From positions 62,001 through 126,000 of the forward strand of contig JAPZRO010000006.1 in assembly GCA_027531395.1 (NCBI GenBank): a stretch of DNA of 64,000 nt, in the 5' to 3' direction. The notes beneath the pieces are model-generated. The model was not told the DNA's origin. It ran no database searches and saw nothing but the letters and a program-made list of their open reading frames with translations. A program made the translations under genes and the position numbers. Within the stretch, counting starts at the first letter, position 1, and the number at the start of each line of letters is the position of its first letter. This DNA comes from Porphyrobacter sp. (GTDB taxonomy: Bacteria > Pseudomonadota > Alphaproteobacteria > Sphingomonadales > Sphingomonadaceae). This document shows, in pieces, positions 30,003 to 39,331 of the stretch.

Positions 30003-31286
30003 TCAGGCAGGCTTGCGCGCGAACACCCCGAAGCCCGCGATGATCGCATAGCACGCCGCAGGCAGCACCAGCGCGAAGGCGAGGCTCGTCGCATCCGCCA
30101 ACGCGGCATACATCGGCGGGATGATTGCGCCGCCGCAGATCGCGACGTTGATGATCCCCGATCCGTCCGCCGCCCGCGGCCCCAGCTTCTCGCAGGCGAG
30201 GCTGAAGATGGTCGGGAACATGATCGCGTTCATCAGGCCCACCGCCAGCAGCGAATAGCCCGCAACCACGCCGGTGGTGTTGGCCGAAATCGCGATCAGC
30301 GTGATCGCGCCGGCCGCCACGCCTGCGAGCGTCAGGCCGGGGCTGACCATCCGCAGCACCGCCGAGCCGACGAACCGGCCCACCAGCGCGCCGCCCCAGT
30401 AGAGCGAGATCAGCTTGCCCGCGTCCTGCTCGGGGATGTTCAGCACCTCGGCCTGCATCAGGTAATTGACAATGAAGCTGCCGATCGCGACTTCGGCGCC
30501 GACATAGAGGAAGATGCACGCCGCCCCGTAGCCGAAGCGCGGACGGCCGAGCAGTGCGAGGCCGTCGGCAAGGCTGGTCTGCTCGTGCTTTTCGCCCTTC
30601 AGCCGGTTGCGGAACAGCCATACCACGCCGGCCACCACGGCGAGTGCGGCGGCAAGGCCGAGATAGCCGTTGACGATCGCCTGGCTCTCGGCCGTGCGAT
30701 AGGCGGCGAGTTCCGCGCCCGACAGCTCGGCGGCGGTCACCGTGGCAAGGCTGCCGAGGATCAGGATGGCGCCGAAATAGGGGAAGATCGTCGTCCCCAG
30801 CGAATTGAACGCCTGCGCGAAGGTCAGGCGGCTGTGCGTCGTGCGCTCCGGCCCCAGCAGGCTGATGAGCGGATTGGCGACGATCTGCACCAGCACCACG
30901 CCGGTTGCGAGGATGAAATAGGCCAGCAGGAACATCGGGAAGGCCGCGCTCTGGCTGGCCGGGATGAACAGCAGGCAGCCCGCCATCATCGTCACGAGGC
31001 CCGCCACCGCGCCGCGCATGTAGCCCAGCTTCTTGACCAGCCGCGCGCCCGGAATGCCGACCACGGCATAGGCGATGAAGAACCAGAACTGCACCAGGCT
31101 CGCCTCGAAGAAGCTGAGCGTGAACAGCTCCTTGAGCTTGGGGATGATCACATCGTTGAGCGAGGTGATCCCGCCGAAGATGAAGAACAGCGCGAAGACG
31201 AAATAGTTGAGCCCCGGCGCGTCGACCTGCGGCGTATCGCCTGCGCCATTCCCTGCGGCTGCTGCCGCCCCCGGTGCCATTGCCAT
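30003..31286 (-). CDS. FucP/GluP-type sugar:proton symporter (MFS)
   Basis: The protein has 427 aa and 12 membrane segments. It matches the fucose/glucose-galactose permease branch of the MFS: NYFVFALFFIFGGITSLNDVIIP, a first-half FNSLGTTIFPYFGA and LYVGAEVAIGSFIVNY in the second half. It imports a hexose, most likely glucose or galactose. The start at 31286 has GAGAGGG upstream. A longer upstream frame reads as antisense of lacI. It is divergent from lacI with an operator between, so it is probably induced by its sugar. Confidence 0.88.
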   Translation of the reverse strand: MAMAPGAAAAAGNGAGDTPQVDAPGLNYFVFALFFIFGGITSLNDVIIPKLKELFTLSFFEASLVQFWFFIAYAVVGIPGARLVKKLGYMRGAVAGLVTMMAGCLLFIPASQSAAFPMFLLAYFILATGVVLVQIVANPLISLLGPERTTHSRLTFAQAFNSLGTTIFPYFGAILILGSLATVTAAELSGAELAAYRTAESQAIVNGYLGLAAALAVVAGVVWLFRNRLKGEKHEQTSLADGLALLGRPRFGYGAACIFLYVGAEVAIGSFIVNYLMQAEVLNIPEQDAGKLISLYWGGALVGRFVGSAVLRMVSPGLTLAGVAAGAITLIAISANTTGVVAGYSLLAVGLMNAIMFPTIFSLACEKLGPRAADGSGIINVAICGGAIIPPMYAALADATSLAFALVLPAACYAIIAGFGVFARKPA

Positions 31287-31344
31287 TGCTGATCCCTCTC
31301 CTCGCGCGCCGTTGTCCGGTGCCCTGTGTCCCGCAAATCTTGTG

Positions 31345-31360
31345 TTGCGAACGTTCACAA
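31345..31360. promoter_or_regulatory. LacI-type operator
   Basis: TTGCGAACGTTCACAA is a near-perfect 16-base palindrome with the central CG typical of LacI-family operators. It sits between the divergent sugar transporter and the LacI-type regulator gene, 59 bp and 108 bp from the two starts. It probably controls the transporter and perhaps the regulator itself. Confidence 0.75.
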
Positions 31361-31467
31361 TTCCCACGCTCGTGTCAACTTGCAAGAGCATGGCCGCGAT
31401 TTCCAGTGCGTATAGCAATGCAGGGCGTGCTTGCGCGGCGATATCATCAGGCCGTAGAGACAGGCGC

Positions 31468-32490
31468 ATGAACGGGGGATCAAAGAGACGGCCGACATCG
31501 TTCGATGTGGCGGAGCGGGCGGGCGTCAGCCAGCCGACGGTCAGCCGTGCCCTGTCAGGCTCTCCCGCCATCGCCGAGGCGACCCGCCGCAAGGTGATCG
31601 AGGCGGCCGAGGCCTTGGGATACTTCGTCGACGAGCGCGCCGCGCGGCTACGGCGCGGTTCCACCGGCACGCTCGCGGTGGTGGTGATCTGCCGCGAGGG
31701 CGACAGCGCCTCCAGCATCAACCCCTTTGCCTATGCCTTGCTCGGTTCTGTGTGCGTCGCCGCCTCGGAGCGCGGGTTCGAGACTCTGGTGAGCTTTCAG
31801 GCGCGTCCCGACGACTTCTTCGGGCACTATCAGGAACAAGGCCGCGCCGATGGCCTCGTCGTCATCGGCACCACCACCAATCAAGGCGCGTGGGAGTATT
31901 TCCGCGGGCTCGAAAGCGAGAGCCGCAAGGTCGCCTATTGGGGATCGCCCTTCGACGAGCTCGACTGGGTGCGCTCGGATAACCGCGCCGCAGGCCGCCT
32001 CGCGGTCGAACACCTGCTGGCTGCCGGTTACCGCCGCCCCTGCTTTCTCGGGGCGCTGAATACCCCGCAGGTGCAGTTCACCGAGCGCTACGAAGGCTAT
32101 GCCGAAGCGATGCGGGAAGCGGGGCTGGAGCCGTGCCTGGCGGCCACGGTCAACGCCGCGACCCGCGAGGAGGAAGGCCGCCGCGCCGCACGCCGGCTGA
32201 TCGAGCGGGGCGAGGATATCGACGCGGTGTTTGCCGCCTGCGACGCGATGGCGCTGGGCGCGCTCGAGGCTTTGGCGGCTGCCGACATCGCGGTGCCGGA
32301 GCAGGTGGGGGTGATGGGCTTCGACGATCTGGTCGCGGGCCGCTTCAGCCGCCCCCCGCTCACCACCATCGCCCCCGATCCCGCCGAGGCGGGCGCGGCG
32401 CTGGTCGAAGCCGTGCTCGACGAGGACGGCGCCAAGGCGCGCCGACGGGTGCCGGTGAGCCTGATCGCGCGCGGAAGCACCGCGAGGTAA
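31468..32490 (+). CDS. LacI-family transcriptional repressor
   Basis: The protein has 340 aa. The N-terminal helix-turn-helix is TSFDVAERAGVSQPTVSRALSG and the hinge helix follows. The periplasmic-binding-like effector domain shows SDNRAAGRLAVEHLLAAGYRR and GVMGFDDLVAGRFSRPPLTTI. The ATG at 31468 fits the family N-terminus. It probably represses the divergent sugar transporter through the operator at 31345. The effector is likely a sugar or sugar phosphate. Confidence 0.9.
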   Translation: MNGGSKRRPTSFDVAERAGVSQPTVSRALSGSPAIAEATRRKVIEAAEALGYFVDERAARLRRGSTGTLAVVVICREGDSASSINPFAYALLGSVCVAASERGFETLVSFQARPDDFFGHYQEQGRADGLVVIGTTTNQGAWEYFRGLESESRKVAYWGSPFDELDWVRSDNRAAGRLAVEHLLAAGYRRPCFLGALNTPQVQFTERYEGYAEAMREAGLEPCLAATVNAATREEEGRRAARRLIERGEDIDAVFAACDAMALGALEALAAADIAVPEQVGVMGFDDLVAGRFSRPPLTTIAPDPAEAGAALVEAVLDEDGAKARRRVPVSLIARGSTAR

Positions 32491-32511
32491 TCCTCCCCTG
32501 AAGGGGGATTA
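32488..32511. terminator. Bidirectional hairpin spanning two stop codons
   Basis: An inverted repeat with arms TAATCCTCC and GGGGGATTA (nine pairs including one G-T) begins with the lacI stop (32488-32490). It ends with the complement of the stop of the PEP-carboxylase-like gene (32509-32511). It is compact and placed to terminate both convergent units. Confidence 0.6.
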
Positions 32512-35271
32512 CCCGTGCGCGCCGAATTCGTTGGCGATGGCGGTGCTGATCCTGAGGCTCAGTTCATGCGCCCTTGCGATCGGTGTCATGAAGTCGCGCT
32601 CGATTGCGCCGTAACCTTCCTCGCCGCCGTCGGGGTAGTCGGAGGGCTCGTCGAGCGGGAAGTCGCGCGGCCCCGGGATGCGCACCGGGAAGGCGCGGCG
32701 CAGCTGGGCGAGCGCCTCGTCGACGCGCAGGGTCAGCACCATCTCGATCACGTCGCGGCGGCTGATGTCGTTGGCGCGGCTGAAGGCGGGGACGGCGACC
32801 ACCTTGAGGAACATATGCTGGAGCAGCGCGAGGCGGAGCGCCTGCAGCACGCCGATCCGGCGGCGGACGTGCTCGCGCCCCTCATCGACCGCATCCGCGG
32901 GCAGCAGATCGAGCAGGCGGTGGAACTTGAGCGCGTCGATCCTCAGGCGCGAGGCCAGGCGGCGGAATACGCCCGTGCGGTCATCGCCGACGAGATATTC
33001 GGCCAGCGCGGCGCAGTTGTCCGCGAGGTGATCCTCGGTCCCGCGATAGGTGCGGCTGGCCCAATAGGCCGAGTTGAACAGCTCGCCATAGGCTGCCACG
33101 GTCTTGATGCTGGCGAGCGCATTGGCGGCGCGCACCAGCCGCAGGATCTGCTGCCCGCGCTGGGATTCGGCGAGCAGCGCGGCGATTTCCTCGCGATTGC
33201 CGTCGGCCGCAGAGCCGATCCCGGCGATGACGTTGACCGGATAGCCGAGCTGCTGGAGGATCGCGTTGTGCGGGATCGCGCGGATCTGGCGCAGGCTCAT
33301 CTCGCGGTCGGCGTTGATGTCGCTCTGGCGGCGCGAGACGCGGCTGCCGGTGGGGTTGAGCAGGCCCAGCCCGAAGGCCGTCACCGCGCGGGCATAGGTG
33401 CGGCTGGCTAGGTGATCGCCCTGATGCTCCTTCACCGCGCGGTAGAAGTCGAGACTGAGATCGGTGCGGTGGTAGAAGGGGTCAGCCGCAGCCGAGAGAT
33501 CGGCCTCGGCAGGACGCAGTTCGGCGATGCGGGTGAGAGTGGCGAGCGCCAGTTCGGGGGTGGCGAAGAACAGGTAGCCGTCGCCGCCCTGAAAGCTGAC
33601 CTCGGGCTCCAGCCGGATGCCCGCGCGGGCGAAGCGCCGCCGCGCCCAGGGAGAGAGCGGCCATTCGAGCCGGTCGGTAAGGCTCGCCGGATGCGCGCCG
33701 CGGCCCATGCTCTCGCCGTGGGTGTTGAACACCAGCGCGGCCACGTCGCCGAGGCCGTTCGCCGCCATCGCCTCGGCCAGCCGGCCCTGGAGGCGCTCGA
33801 TCGCGAGTGCGGCGGGGACCTGCCCGACGAAGCGCCCGGCATCGGAAAAGCCGGTCTGCACCGACACCCGCCCGCGCGTCCGGGCATAGGCACGGTAGGC
33901 GGGCTCGGCGAGCAGCGCGTCGAGGAAGCGGCCGCCGTGCTCCAGCGCGGTCTCGGTCTCGAACAGCGGCGAGACATCGACCTTGTCCTCGACCCCGAAC
34001 AGCCGGGCGAAGTAAAGCGCGGCGAGCACCGTCGCTGGCTGTTCGCACTCGGCCACCAGCATCCGGATCGGCGCGTCGGCATCGATATGCTTGAGGATCT
34101 GCGCCATCGCGAGGAACTGGCGGATCGCGGTCGAGCTTTCGGTGGCGAGCGCGGCAAAATTGGTGCGCAGCGGTTTGGCTTCGTCGACCAGCCGCCGCAG
34201 GGTTGCGAGTGCGCCCTTGCTGGCCAGATCGATCGCCTCGGACGCGCCGAGCCGGCGGCGGATGGCGTTGTGGAGCTGCTTGGCGTTCACCCGGAAATGG
34301 ATCCAGCCCATCCCCAGCCCGTCGGCACGCATCGCGGCGGCGAGGGTCAGCAGCTTGACCGCGCGGTCGGGCGCGGCGTCCTGCGCCTCGGCTTCGAGCG
34401 CGGCGATCAGGGGTGTCAGCGAGAGCAGGTTGTCGGGGCTGTGGGTGGTCAGCCGGTTGGCCGCTTCGGCCAGCGCCGGACCGCCCGAAAGATCGCCCGC
34501 GAAGTCATCGGCCCGCGCCTTGGCGAAGGCCGTGGCGGGGAGCAGGGTTTCGAGCAGCGGATGGGCCGGATCAAGGCCTTCGAGGCTGGCGGTGTAGCGC
34601 GCCAGCCGCTCGGCCTTTTCGGCGAGGCGGAAGGCGATCGAGGTGTGCCAGCCGATATCGGTGCGCCCGTCCATGTCGTAGCCGACCCAGCTGGCGAAGC
34701 GGAACGGCAGGGGGCGAAGGCTGCGCCATTCCTGCGGCCAGCGCTGGCGGGCATCCTCGAGCAGGCGGGCGACAATCACGTCGCGCGCGTCCTGAGCGCG
34801 GGCCATGGCGGCGAGGGCTGCGCGATGTTCGTCTTCGAGCGTCACTGCCGTTCGCGAGGCCGGCACTGCGCAGACCGTGTCGTCGACATCCGCGGCGGTA
34901 GAGGCGGCGATGGCGACGGCCTCGCCTTGCGCAGGGGAGAGCAGGAAGGTCGGGTGGGCGGTGAACACAGCGTGGAGCTGCGGCCGTTCCCAGCGCGCGG
35001 CGAAGCTGGCGAAATCCTCCTCGGTGCCAGTCAGCGGCGCGGCTTCGGCAGGCGCAGCAAGCAGGGTGCGCAGCTTGCGGGCGCGGGCTTTGAGCCCGTC
35101 GCATTCCAGTTCGGCCACCAGCGCGGCGAGATCATCCAGAGTGAGTTCGCCCCCCTCCAGCGCGCGCGAGAGATCGAGCGAGAGCTGGAACACCGGGTTG
35201 AACAGCGGCGTTTCCCGCGTGCGCTGGTGCAGTTCGCCCAGCCGTGTCTCCAGCGCTTCGACCGAGTTCAT
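32509..35271 (-). CDS. Phosphoenolpyruvate-carboxylase-like protein with altered active site
   Basis: The protein has 920 aa, the length of PEP carboxylase, and it is similar along its whole length. Key motifs are changed. FTAHPTFLLSP replaces the LTAHPTE..RR form. GFSDAGRFVG replaces GYSDS.KD.G, so the Lys becomes Arg and the acidic residue is lost. FNTHGESMGRGAHP replaces FHGRGGS.GRGG, so the catalytic His is lost while one Arg is kept. NPTGSRVSRR and AIPHNAILQQLGYP remain in the C-terminal half. It overlaps glk by ATGA, so it belongs to the glucose operon. Either it is a divergent enzyme or it has lost bicarbonate fixation. I leave the symbol blank. Confidence 0.75.
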   Translation of the reverse strand: MNSVEALETRLGELHQRTRETPLFNPVFQLSLDLSRALEGGELTLDDLAALVAELECDGLKARARKLRTLLAAPAEAAPLTGTEEDFASFAARWERPQLHAVFTAHPTFLLSPAQGEAVAIAASTAADVDDTVCAVPASRTAVTLEDEHRAALAAMARAQDARDVIVARLLEDARQRWPQEWRSLRPLPFRFASWVGYDMDGRTDIGWHTSIAFRLAEKAERLARYTASLEGLDPAHPLLETLLPATAFAKARADDFAGDLSGGPALAEAANRLTTHSPDNLLSLTPLIAALEAEAQDAAPDRAVKLLTLAAAMRADGLGMGWIHFRVNAKQLHNAIRRRLGASEAIDLASKGALATLRRLVDEAKPLRTNFAALATESSTAIRQFLAMAQILKHIDADAPIRMLVAECEQPATVLAALYFARLFGVEDKVDVSPLFETETALEHGGRFLDALLAEPAYRAYARTRGRVSVQTGFSDAGRFVGQVPAALAIERLQGRLAEAMAANGLGDVAALVFNTHGESMGRGAHPASLTDRLEWPLSPWARRRFARAGIRLEPEVSFQGGDGYLFFATPELALATLTRIAELRPAEADLSAAADPFYHRTDLSLDFYRAVKEHQGDHLASRTYARAVTAFGLGLLNPTGSRVSRRQSDINADREMSLRQIRAIPHNAILQQLGYPVNVIAGIGSAADGNREEIAALLAESQRGQQILRLVRAANALASIKTVAAYGELFNSAYWASRTYRGTEDHLADNCAALAEYLVGDDRTGVFRRLASRLRIDALKFHRLLDLLPADAVDEGREHVRRRIGVLQALRLALLQHMFLKVVAVPAFSRANDISRRDVIEMVLTLRVDEALAQLRRAFPVRIPGPRDFPLDEPSDYPDGGEEGYGAIERDFMTPIARAHELSLRISTAIANEFGAHG

Positions 35272-36263
35272 ACCGCCTCCAGATGCTCCGATGCAAACGC
35301 GGCAGCTGCGCCGAATAGTCCCGGCTGCGGGTGGACGATCAGCTTGACCGGGATGTTCGCCATCAGGCTCTCGAAGCGCCCCTTGGCCTTGAACCGCGCA
35401 GCGAAGCCCGAGGCGAGCAGCGTGTCGCGGATGCGGTAGCCAAGCCCGCCGGCAATCACCACGCCGGCAAACCCGCCCTGCACGAGGGCGATGTCGCCTG
35501 CGACCGAGCCGAGCGACAGGCAGAAGCGGTCGACCGCGGCGGCTGCAAGGCTGTCCTCGCCGCTGGTGCCGAGGTTCCAGATCTCGATCGCATCGCGTTC
35601 AGGCTCGGTGCGGTGTTCGAGCGCGGCGAGCGCCTGATAGATGTCGACGATCCCCGGACCTGCCACCACGCGCTCGACCGAGACACGGTTGTGGCGGCGG
35701 CGCAGGCGCGCGAGGATCGCGTCCTCGATGCTGTCCAGCGGGGCAAAGTCGATATGCCCGCCCTCGGTCGCCTGCACGCGATACTGCTTGCCCGAGCGCC
35801 ACAGGTGCGCGACGCCCAGCCCGGTGCCGGGGCCGATCACGCTGATCGTGCCTTCCTGCCCCAGCGGCGCGTCGGGGCCGGCGAGGTGCAGGAACTGGCT
35901 GTCGTCGGCGCGGGCCACGGCATGGGCCACGGCGGCGAAATCATTGACGAGGGTGAAGGCGGAAACGCCCAGCTTCTCCGGGATCAGCGCGGGGCGGATG
36001 ATCCACGGGTTGTTGGTGAAGCGGATCACCGGATTGGGGTTGCCCGGGCTCCCGACGGGGCCGGCAATCGCCATGCTGACCGCCGCGGGCAGGGTGCCGC
36101 CCTTGCGGTCGCGATAGGCCTCCCACGCGGTCTGGAAGCTGGCGTGATCGGCGGTGTGGAGCGTTTCGGGCGCATCAAGCGTGATCGCCCCGTCCGCGCC
36201 GATCGTGGCGATCGCAAAGCGCGCATGGGTGCCGCCGATATCGACCACCACCACTTCGTGCAT
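35268..36263 (-). CDS. glk: Glucokinase
   Basis: The protein has 331 aa. It belongs to the bacterial GlkA group: N-terminal phosphate site VVDIGGTHARFAIA, VNDFAAVAHA with the catalytic-type Asp, GPGTGLGVA and TEGGHIDFAP. It phosphorylates glucose to feed zwf-edd-eda. It is first in a two-gene unit with the PEP-carboxylase-like gene (4-base overlap). The upstream 14-base motif is shared with zwf. Confidence 0.94.
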   Translation of the reverse strand: MHEVVVVDIGGTHARFAIATIGADGAITLDAPETLHTADHASFQTAWEAYRDRKGGTLPAAVSMAIAGPVGSPGNPNPVIRFTNNPWIIRPALIPEKLGVSAFTLVNDFAAVAHAVARADDSQFLHLAGPDAPLGQEGTISVIGPGTGLGVAHLWRSGKQYRVQATEGGHIDFAPLDSIEDAILARLRRRHNRVSVERVVAGPGIVDIYQALAALEHRTEPERDAIEIWNLGTSGEDSLAAAAVDRFCLSLGSVAGDIALVQGGFAGVVIAGGLGYRIRDTLLASGFAARFKAKGRFESLMANIPVKLIVHPQPGLFGAAAAFASEHLEAV

Positions 36264-36326
36264 TTTCGTCTCCCCGCATTGGCCTCGCGAGGGTGGTAGC
36301 AGGCGGCGCGAGGGATTCCCACGCGC

Positions 36327-36340
36327 CGCATACTTATTCA
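36327..36340 (-). promoter_or_regulatory. Shared 14-base motif upstream of glk
   Basis: TGAATAAGTATGCG on the minus strand is identical to the copy upstream of zwf. It lies 64 bp before the glk start. It sits just past the stop of the S46 peptidase gene (36345), so it belongs to glk and not to a terminator. It is likely a common operator or promoter element of glucose catabolism. Confidence 0.55.
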
Positions 36341-36344
36341 GATT

Positions 36345-38492
36345 TTACTTGGTCTCGACGCCCATTTCCTTGAGCAGACGGTCCGCGCCGTCGACCTTTT
36401 CCATGGTCCAGAGCATGAAGCGGCTGTCGACATGGATGGTGCGGTTGATCTTGGGATCATACATCCAGTCCGACACCACGCCTTCGATCGTGCCGTCGAA
36501 GGCAAGGCCCACGAACTCGCCGCGCGCGTTGAGCGTCGAGGAGCCCGAGTTGCCGTTGGTGATGTCCACGGTCGAGAGGAAGTCGACCGGCAGGGTGCCG
36601 AGTTCAGGCGCGACATAGCGGCCATAGTCCTTGGCCTTGATCAGCTCGATCATCCGGTCGGGCGCATCGAATTCGCCGCGGCCGGTGTGCTTGGCGACGA
36701 TCCCTTCGGCGGTGGTGAACGGGGTCCAGACCTGCCCGTCGACCACCTTGCCCGTCACCTTGCCGTAGGTGAAGCGCAGCGAGCCGTTGGCGTCGGGATA
36801 CATCGTGCGGCCCTGCGAGGCGGCATAGGCGAGGCGCGCTTCCATCACCTTGGAGCGGGCCTTCTGCACCCGGCCCGAACGCTCCTTGTCCGCTGCTTCG
36901 GCAGCCATCGCCTCGTCGTAGGTGGCAACGGCCAGCTGGATGAAGGGATCGCTCGAGGCCTTGAAGTCGGCGACCGACTTGCCCATCCATTCGAGCCGCT
37001 TGGCGGTGTTGGCGAGTTCACTGCCGGCATAGAGCGAGGCAAGATCGCGGCCTTCCATGAAGGCATCGAAGCTCTTGTTGCGCTGTTCGGCGGGCAGGGT
37101 GCGGTATTCGGCGATGCCGTCGGCCCACAGCGCCATGTCGATGTCCTGCACGTAGCGGCGCTCGATGCGCTGCATGCCCTGCGTCATGAAGGCGCGGTCA
37201 CGCTCCTGGAAGCCCGGCTCGCGCTGCTTGTCGGGCTTGGCCTGCTCGTTGGCCCAGCGGTAGAGCGTGCGCGCCGCGCCGTAGAGCTGGCCGCGGCCGA
37301 GCATCCCGCGCTTGGCATCGGCCAGCGCTTCGGCGTTGCCTTCGGCGACCAGCTTGTCGAGTTCGGCCAGCGCCGCGCCATACTGCGCCTCGCGCGCCGG
37401 ATCGGCCTTGATCCACGCCCGGAACGCGGCTTCCTCGGCCTGCTTCTTCTCGACCAGCGAGATGGCATCGGCCCCGGCCATCTGCCCGGCGATCTTCTTC
37501 TCGTAGTTCTCGATGCCCTGCAGCGTGGCGGCATAGGCGATGGTGGCGGCCTGATTGCCTGAGGTCAGCTCGTCGATGCGGTTGCCGTATTCGGTCAGCA
37601 TCGCCTGCTGGTAGGGGTAGAGCTCCTCGTAATAGAAACGCGCTTCATCGGCGCTGCGCAGGCGCTCGGTGGTGCCGGGGAAGCCGGCGACCATGATGAA
37701 ATCGCCTTCCTTCACGCCTTCGCGGGCGATCGGCAGCCAGGCCTTGGGCTTGAACGGCACGTTTTCCTTGGCGAAGGGCGCCGAGGAGCCGTCGGGCGCG
37801 ACATAGGCGCGGTAGAACGAGAAGTCGCCGGTGTGGCGCGGCCACATCCAGTTGTCCTTCTCGCCGCCGAAATTGCCGACCCCGCCGGCCGGCGCATAGA
37901 CCAGGCGCACGTCCTTGATCTCGAGCTGCTGCTGGAGCCAGTACTGCTGCCCGCCGAAATAGGCGCGCACGTCGCAGCGGCGGTTGGCCTGCTTCTCGCA
38001 CGCCTCGATCAGCGCGGTGCGGTTGGCCTGCAACCGGTCATAGCGGGCGCGGCCGTCGAGCTTGTCGGCGCCCTTGAGCATGGCGGCGGTAACGTCACGC
38101 AGGTCCTCGATCACATAGACCCGGCTGCCGGGGGCGGCGGGGAGTTCATCGGCGAGGGTCTTCGCGAGGAAGCCGTTGGTGAGGTAGTCGTTCTCCGGCG
38201 AGGAATTGTACTGCAGCGAGCCGGCGACGCAGTGGTGGTTGGTCGCAACCAGACCCTCGGGCGAAAGGAAGGCGGCTGAGCAACCGCCGAGCGAGGCGAT
38301 CGCGGTGAGCGGCGGGCGCTGGAGGTCGCCGAGCGTCTTGGCGTCGAGTTCGAGGCCCGCAGCCTTCATCTCCTCGGCGATCGCGCCGGTCTGGCTCGGC
38401 AGCCACATGCCTTCATCGGCAAGCGCCGCGGCCGGAATCGTAATAGTCAGGGCGCTGGCCCCGGCGAGCAGGAAAATCTTCTTCACTAGCAT
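36345..38492 (-). CDS. S46-family dipeptidyl-peptidase (DPP7-like)
   Basis: The protein has 715 aa and a signal peptide ending AAALA. S46 peptidases remove dipeptides from oligopeptides in the periplasm. The catalytic His is in ATNHHC (residues 86-87) and the nucleophile Ser649 in NGNSGSS. The residue at the site that sets specificity in DPP7/DPP11 (18 positions after the Ser) is Gly667 in AFDGTIEG. That is the DPP7-like state favouring hydrophobic P1, not the Arg of DPP11. The start at 38492 (MLVKKIF) is preceded by ACAGGGTG. It is monocistronic. Confidence 0.9.
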   Translation of the reverse strand: MLVKKIFLLAGASALTITIPAAALADEGMWLPSQTGAIAEEMKAAGLELDAKTLGDLQRPPLTAIASLGGCSAAFLSPEGLVATNHHCVAGSLQYNSSPENDYLTNGFLAKTLADELPAAPGSRVYVIEDLRDVTAAMLKGADKLDGRARYDRLQANRTALIEACEKQANRRCDVRAYFGGQQYWLQQQLEIKDVRLVYAPAGGVGNFGGEKDNWMWPRHTGDFSFYRAYVAPDGSSAPFAKENVPFKPKAWLPIAREGVKEGDFIMVAGFPGTTERLRSADEARFYYEELYPYQQAMLTEYGNRIDELTSGNQAATIAYAATLQGIENYEKKIAGQMAGADAISLVEKKQAEEAAFRAWIKADPAREAQYGAALAELDKLVAEGNAEALADAKRGMLGRGQLYGAARTLYRWANEQAKPDKQREPGFQERDRAFMTQGMQRIERRYVQDIDMALWADGIAEYRTLPAEQRNKSFDAFMEGRDLASLYAGSELANTAKRLEWMGKSVADFKASSDPFIQLAVATYDEAMAAEAADKERSGRVQKARSKVMEARLAYAASQGRTMYPDANGSLRFTYGKVTGKVVDGQVWTPFTTAEGIVAKHTGRGEFDAPDRMIELIKAKDYGRYVAPELGTLPVDFLSTVDITNGNSGSSTLNARGEFVGLAFDGTIEGVVSDWMYDPKINRTIHVDSRFMLWTMEKVDGADRLLKEMGVETK

Positions 38493-38575
38493 CACCCTGT
38501 CATGGCGCTGCGCCCCGGCCATGAGCGACGGGGCGGCGGCGCGTGTGGTCGCCCGAATGGGCGGAAGCCGCGCTG

Positions 38576-39226
38576 TTAGGCCACTTCGCTGGCGTCTGAA
38601 AAGGGCGAATCTGGCCGATCGACGAACTGCCGCTGCGCGGGGTTGAGCACCAGCAGCAGGCGCTCCCCGCCGGTTGCGGCAATCGGTGGGGAACGGTGGA
38701 TGGCAGGCCGGTCGGTCGCGAGCTTGCCCTTGAACAGGCCCACATCGAAGGCGTTCAGGCGGTTGATCCGGCGCGGCTCCTGCCCGGCAGCCACCCGCGC
38801 GGCATCGGCATGGTCGAGCCAGTCGGTGCCTTCGCCCGCGTAGGTGGTGATCAGCCGGGCGGTGACATAATCGGCGTGGAACTTGCGGCACGAATCGGTG
38901 CGCACGTGCTCCAGCCGCAGTTCGAAGCGGGAGAGACCGAGCGCGGCGCAGAACAGGCTCGCGATCCGCGCCACGTCCGCCGCCAGGGGGGCATGGAGTG
39001 CCTTGCCCGCAAAACCGTTCTCGGCGAGCGCCGCGCACAGCGCATCCTCGACCTCGGCGGGCGTGGTCTCGAACCGCAGGTCACGCGGTGTGCCCTGCAC
39101 GAGCGGCGCGAAATCACCGAGCGGCGGGCGACGCCAGATCGCGAGGTTGCAGTCCTCCTCGCGGATCGCTTCGAGGATGTCCGGGCTGTCGGCGCAACGG
39201 TGTCCGGCGGAAAGGAGGGTGGCCAT
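38576..39226 (-). CDS. DUF1826 protein
   Basis: The protein has 216 aa and matches the DUF1826 family as I recognise it: a CNLAIWRRP start, FHADYVTARLITTYAGEGTDWL in the middle, and GERLLLVLNP near the end. It has no signal peptide. The middle segment has His/Asp spacing that could bind metal. The ATG at 39226 has AAGGAGGG-like context partly after it, and a longer frame upstream crosses the Zur-like box and so is unlikely. DUF1826 genes often occur in zinc-response neighbourhoods. The function is unknown. Confidence 0.7.
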   Translation of the reverse strand: MATLLSAGHRCADSPDILEAIREEDCNLAIWRRPPLGDFAPLVQGTPRDLRFETTPAEVEDALCAALAENGFAGKALHAPLAADVARIASLFCAALGLSRFELRLEHVRTDSCRKFHADYVTARLITTYAGEGTDWLDHADAARVAAGQEPRRINRLNAFDVGLFKGKLATDRPAIHRSPPIAATGGERLLLVLNPAQRQFVDRPDSPFSDASEVA

Positions 39227-39254
39227 GAAGGGGTGCGACCTCTTGAAGAAAGAT

Positions 39255-39266
39255 ATGTTGTAACAT
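39255..39266. promoter_or_regulatory. Zur-like box
   Basis: ATGTTGTAACAT (a palindrome around GT), flanked by AAAGAT and TCTTT, matches the ATGTT..AACAT core of alphaproteobacterial Zur sites. It lies 29 bp upstream of the DUF1826 start, where a repressor would block the promoter. Zinc control is inferred. Confidence 0.55.
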
Positions 39267-39331
39267 TCTTTAGAAGTCCTCGCGTGTGACGGCAAGAGCG
39301 CGGTTCGTGGTGCCGGGCGCATTTGCTCTCT

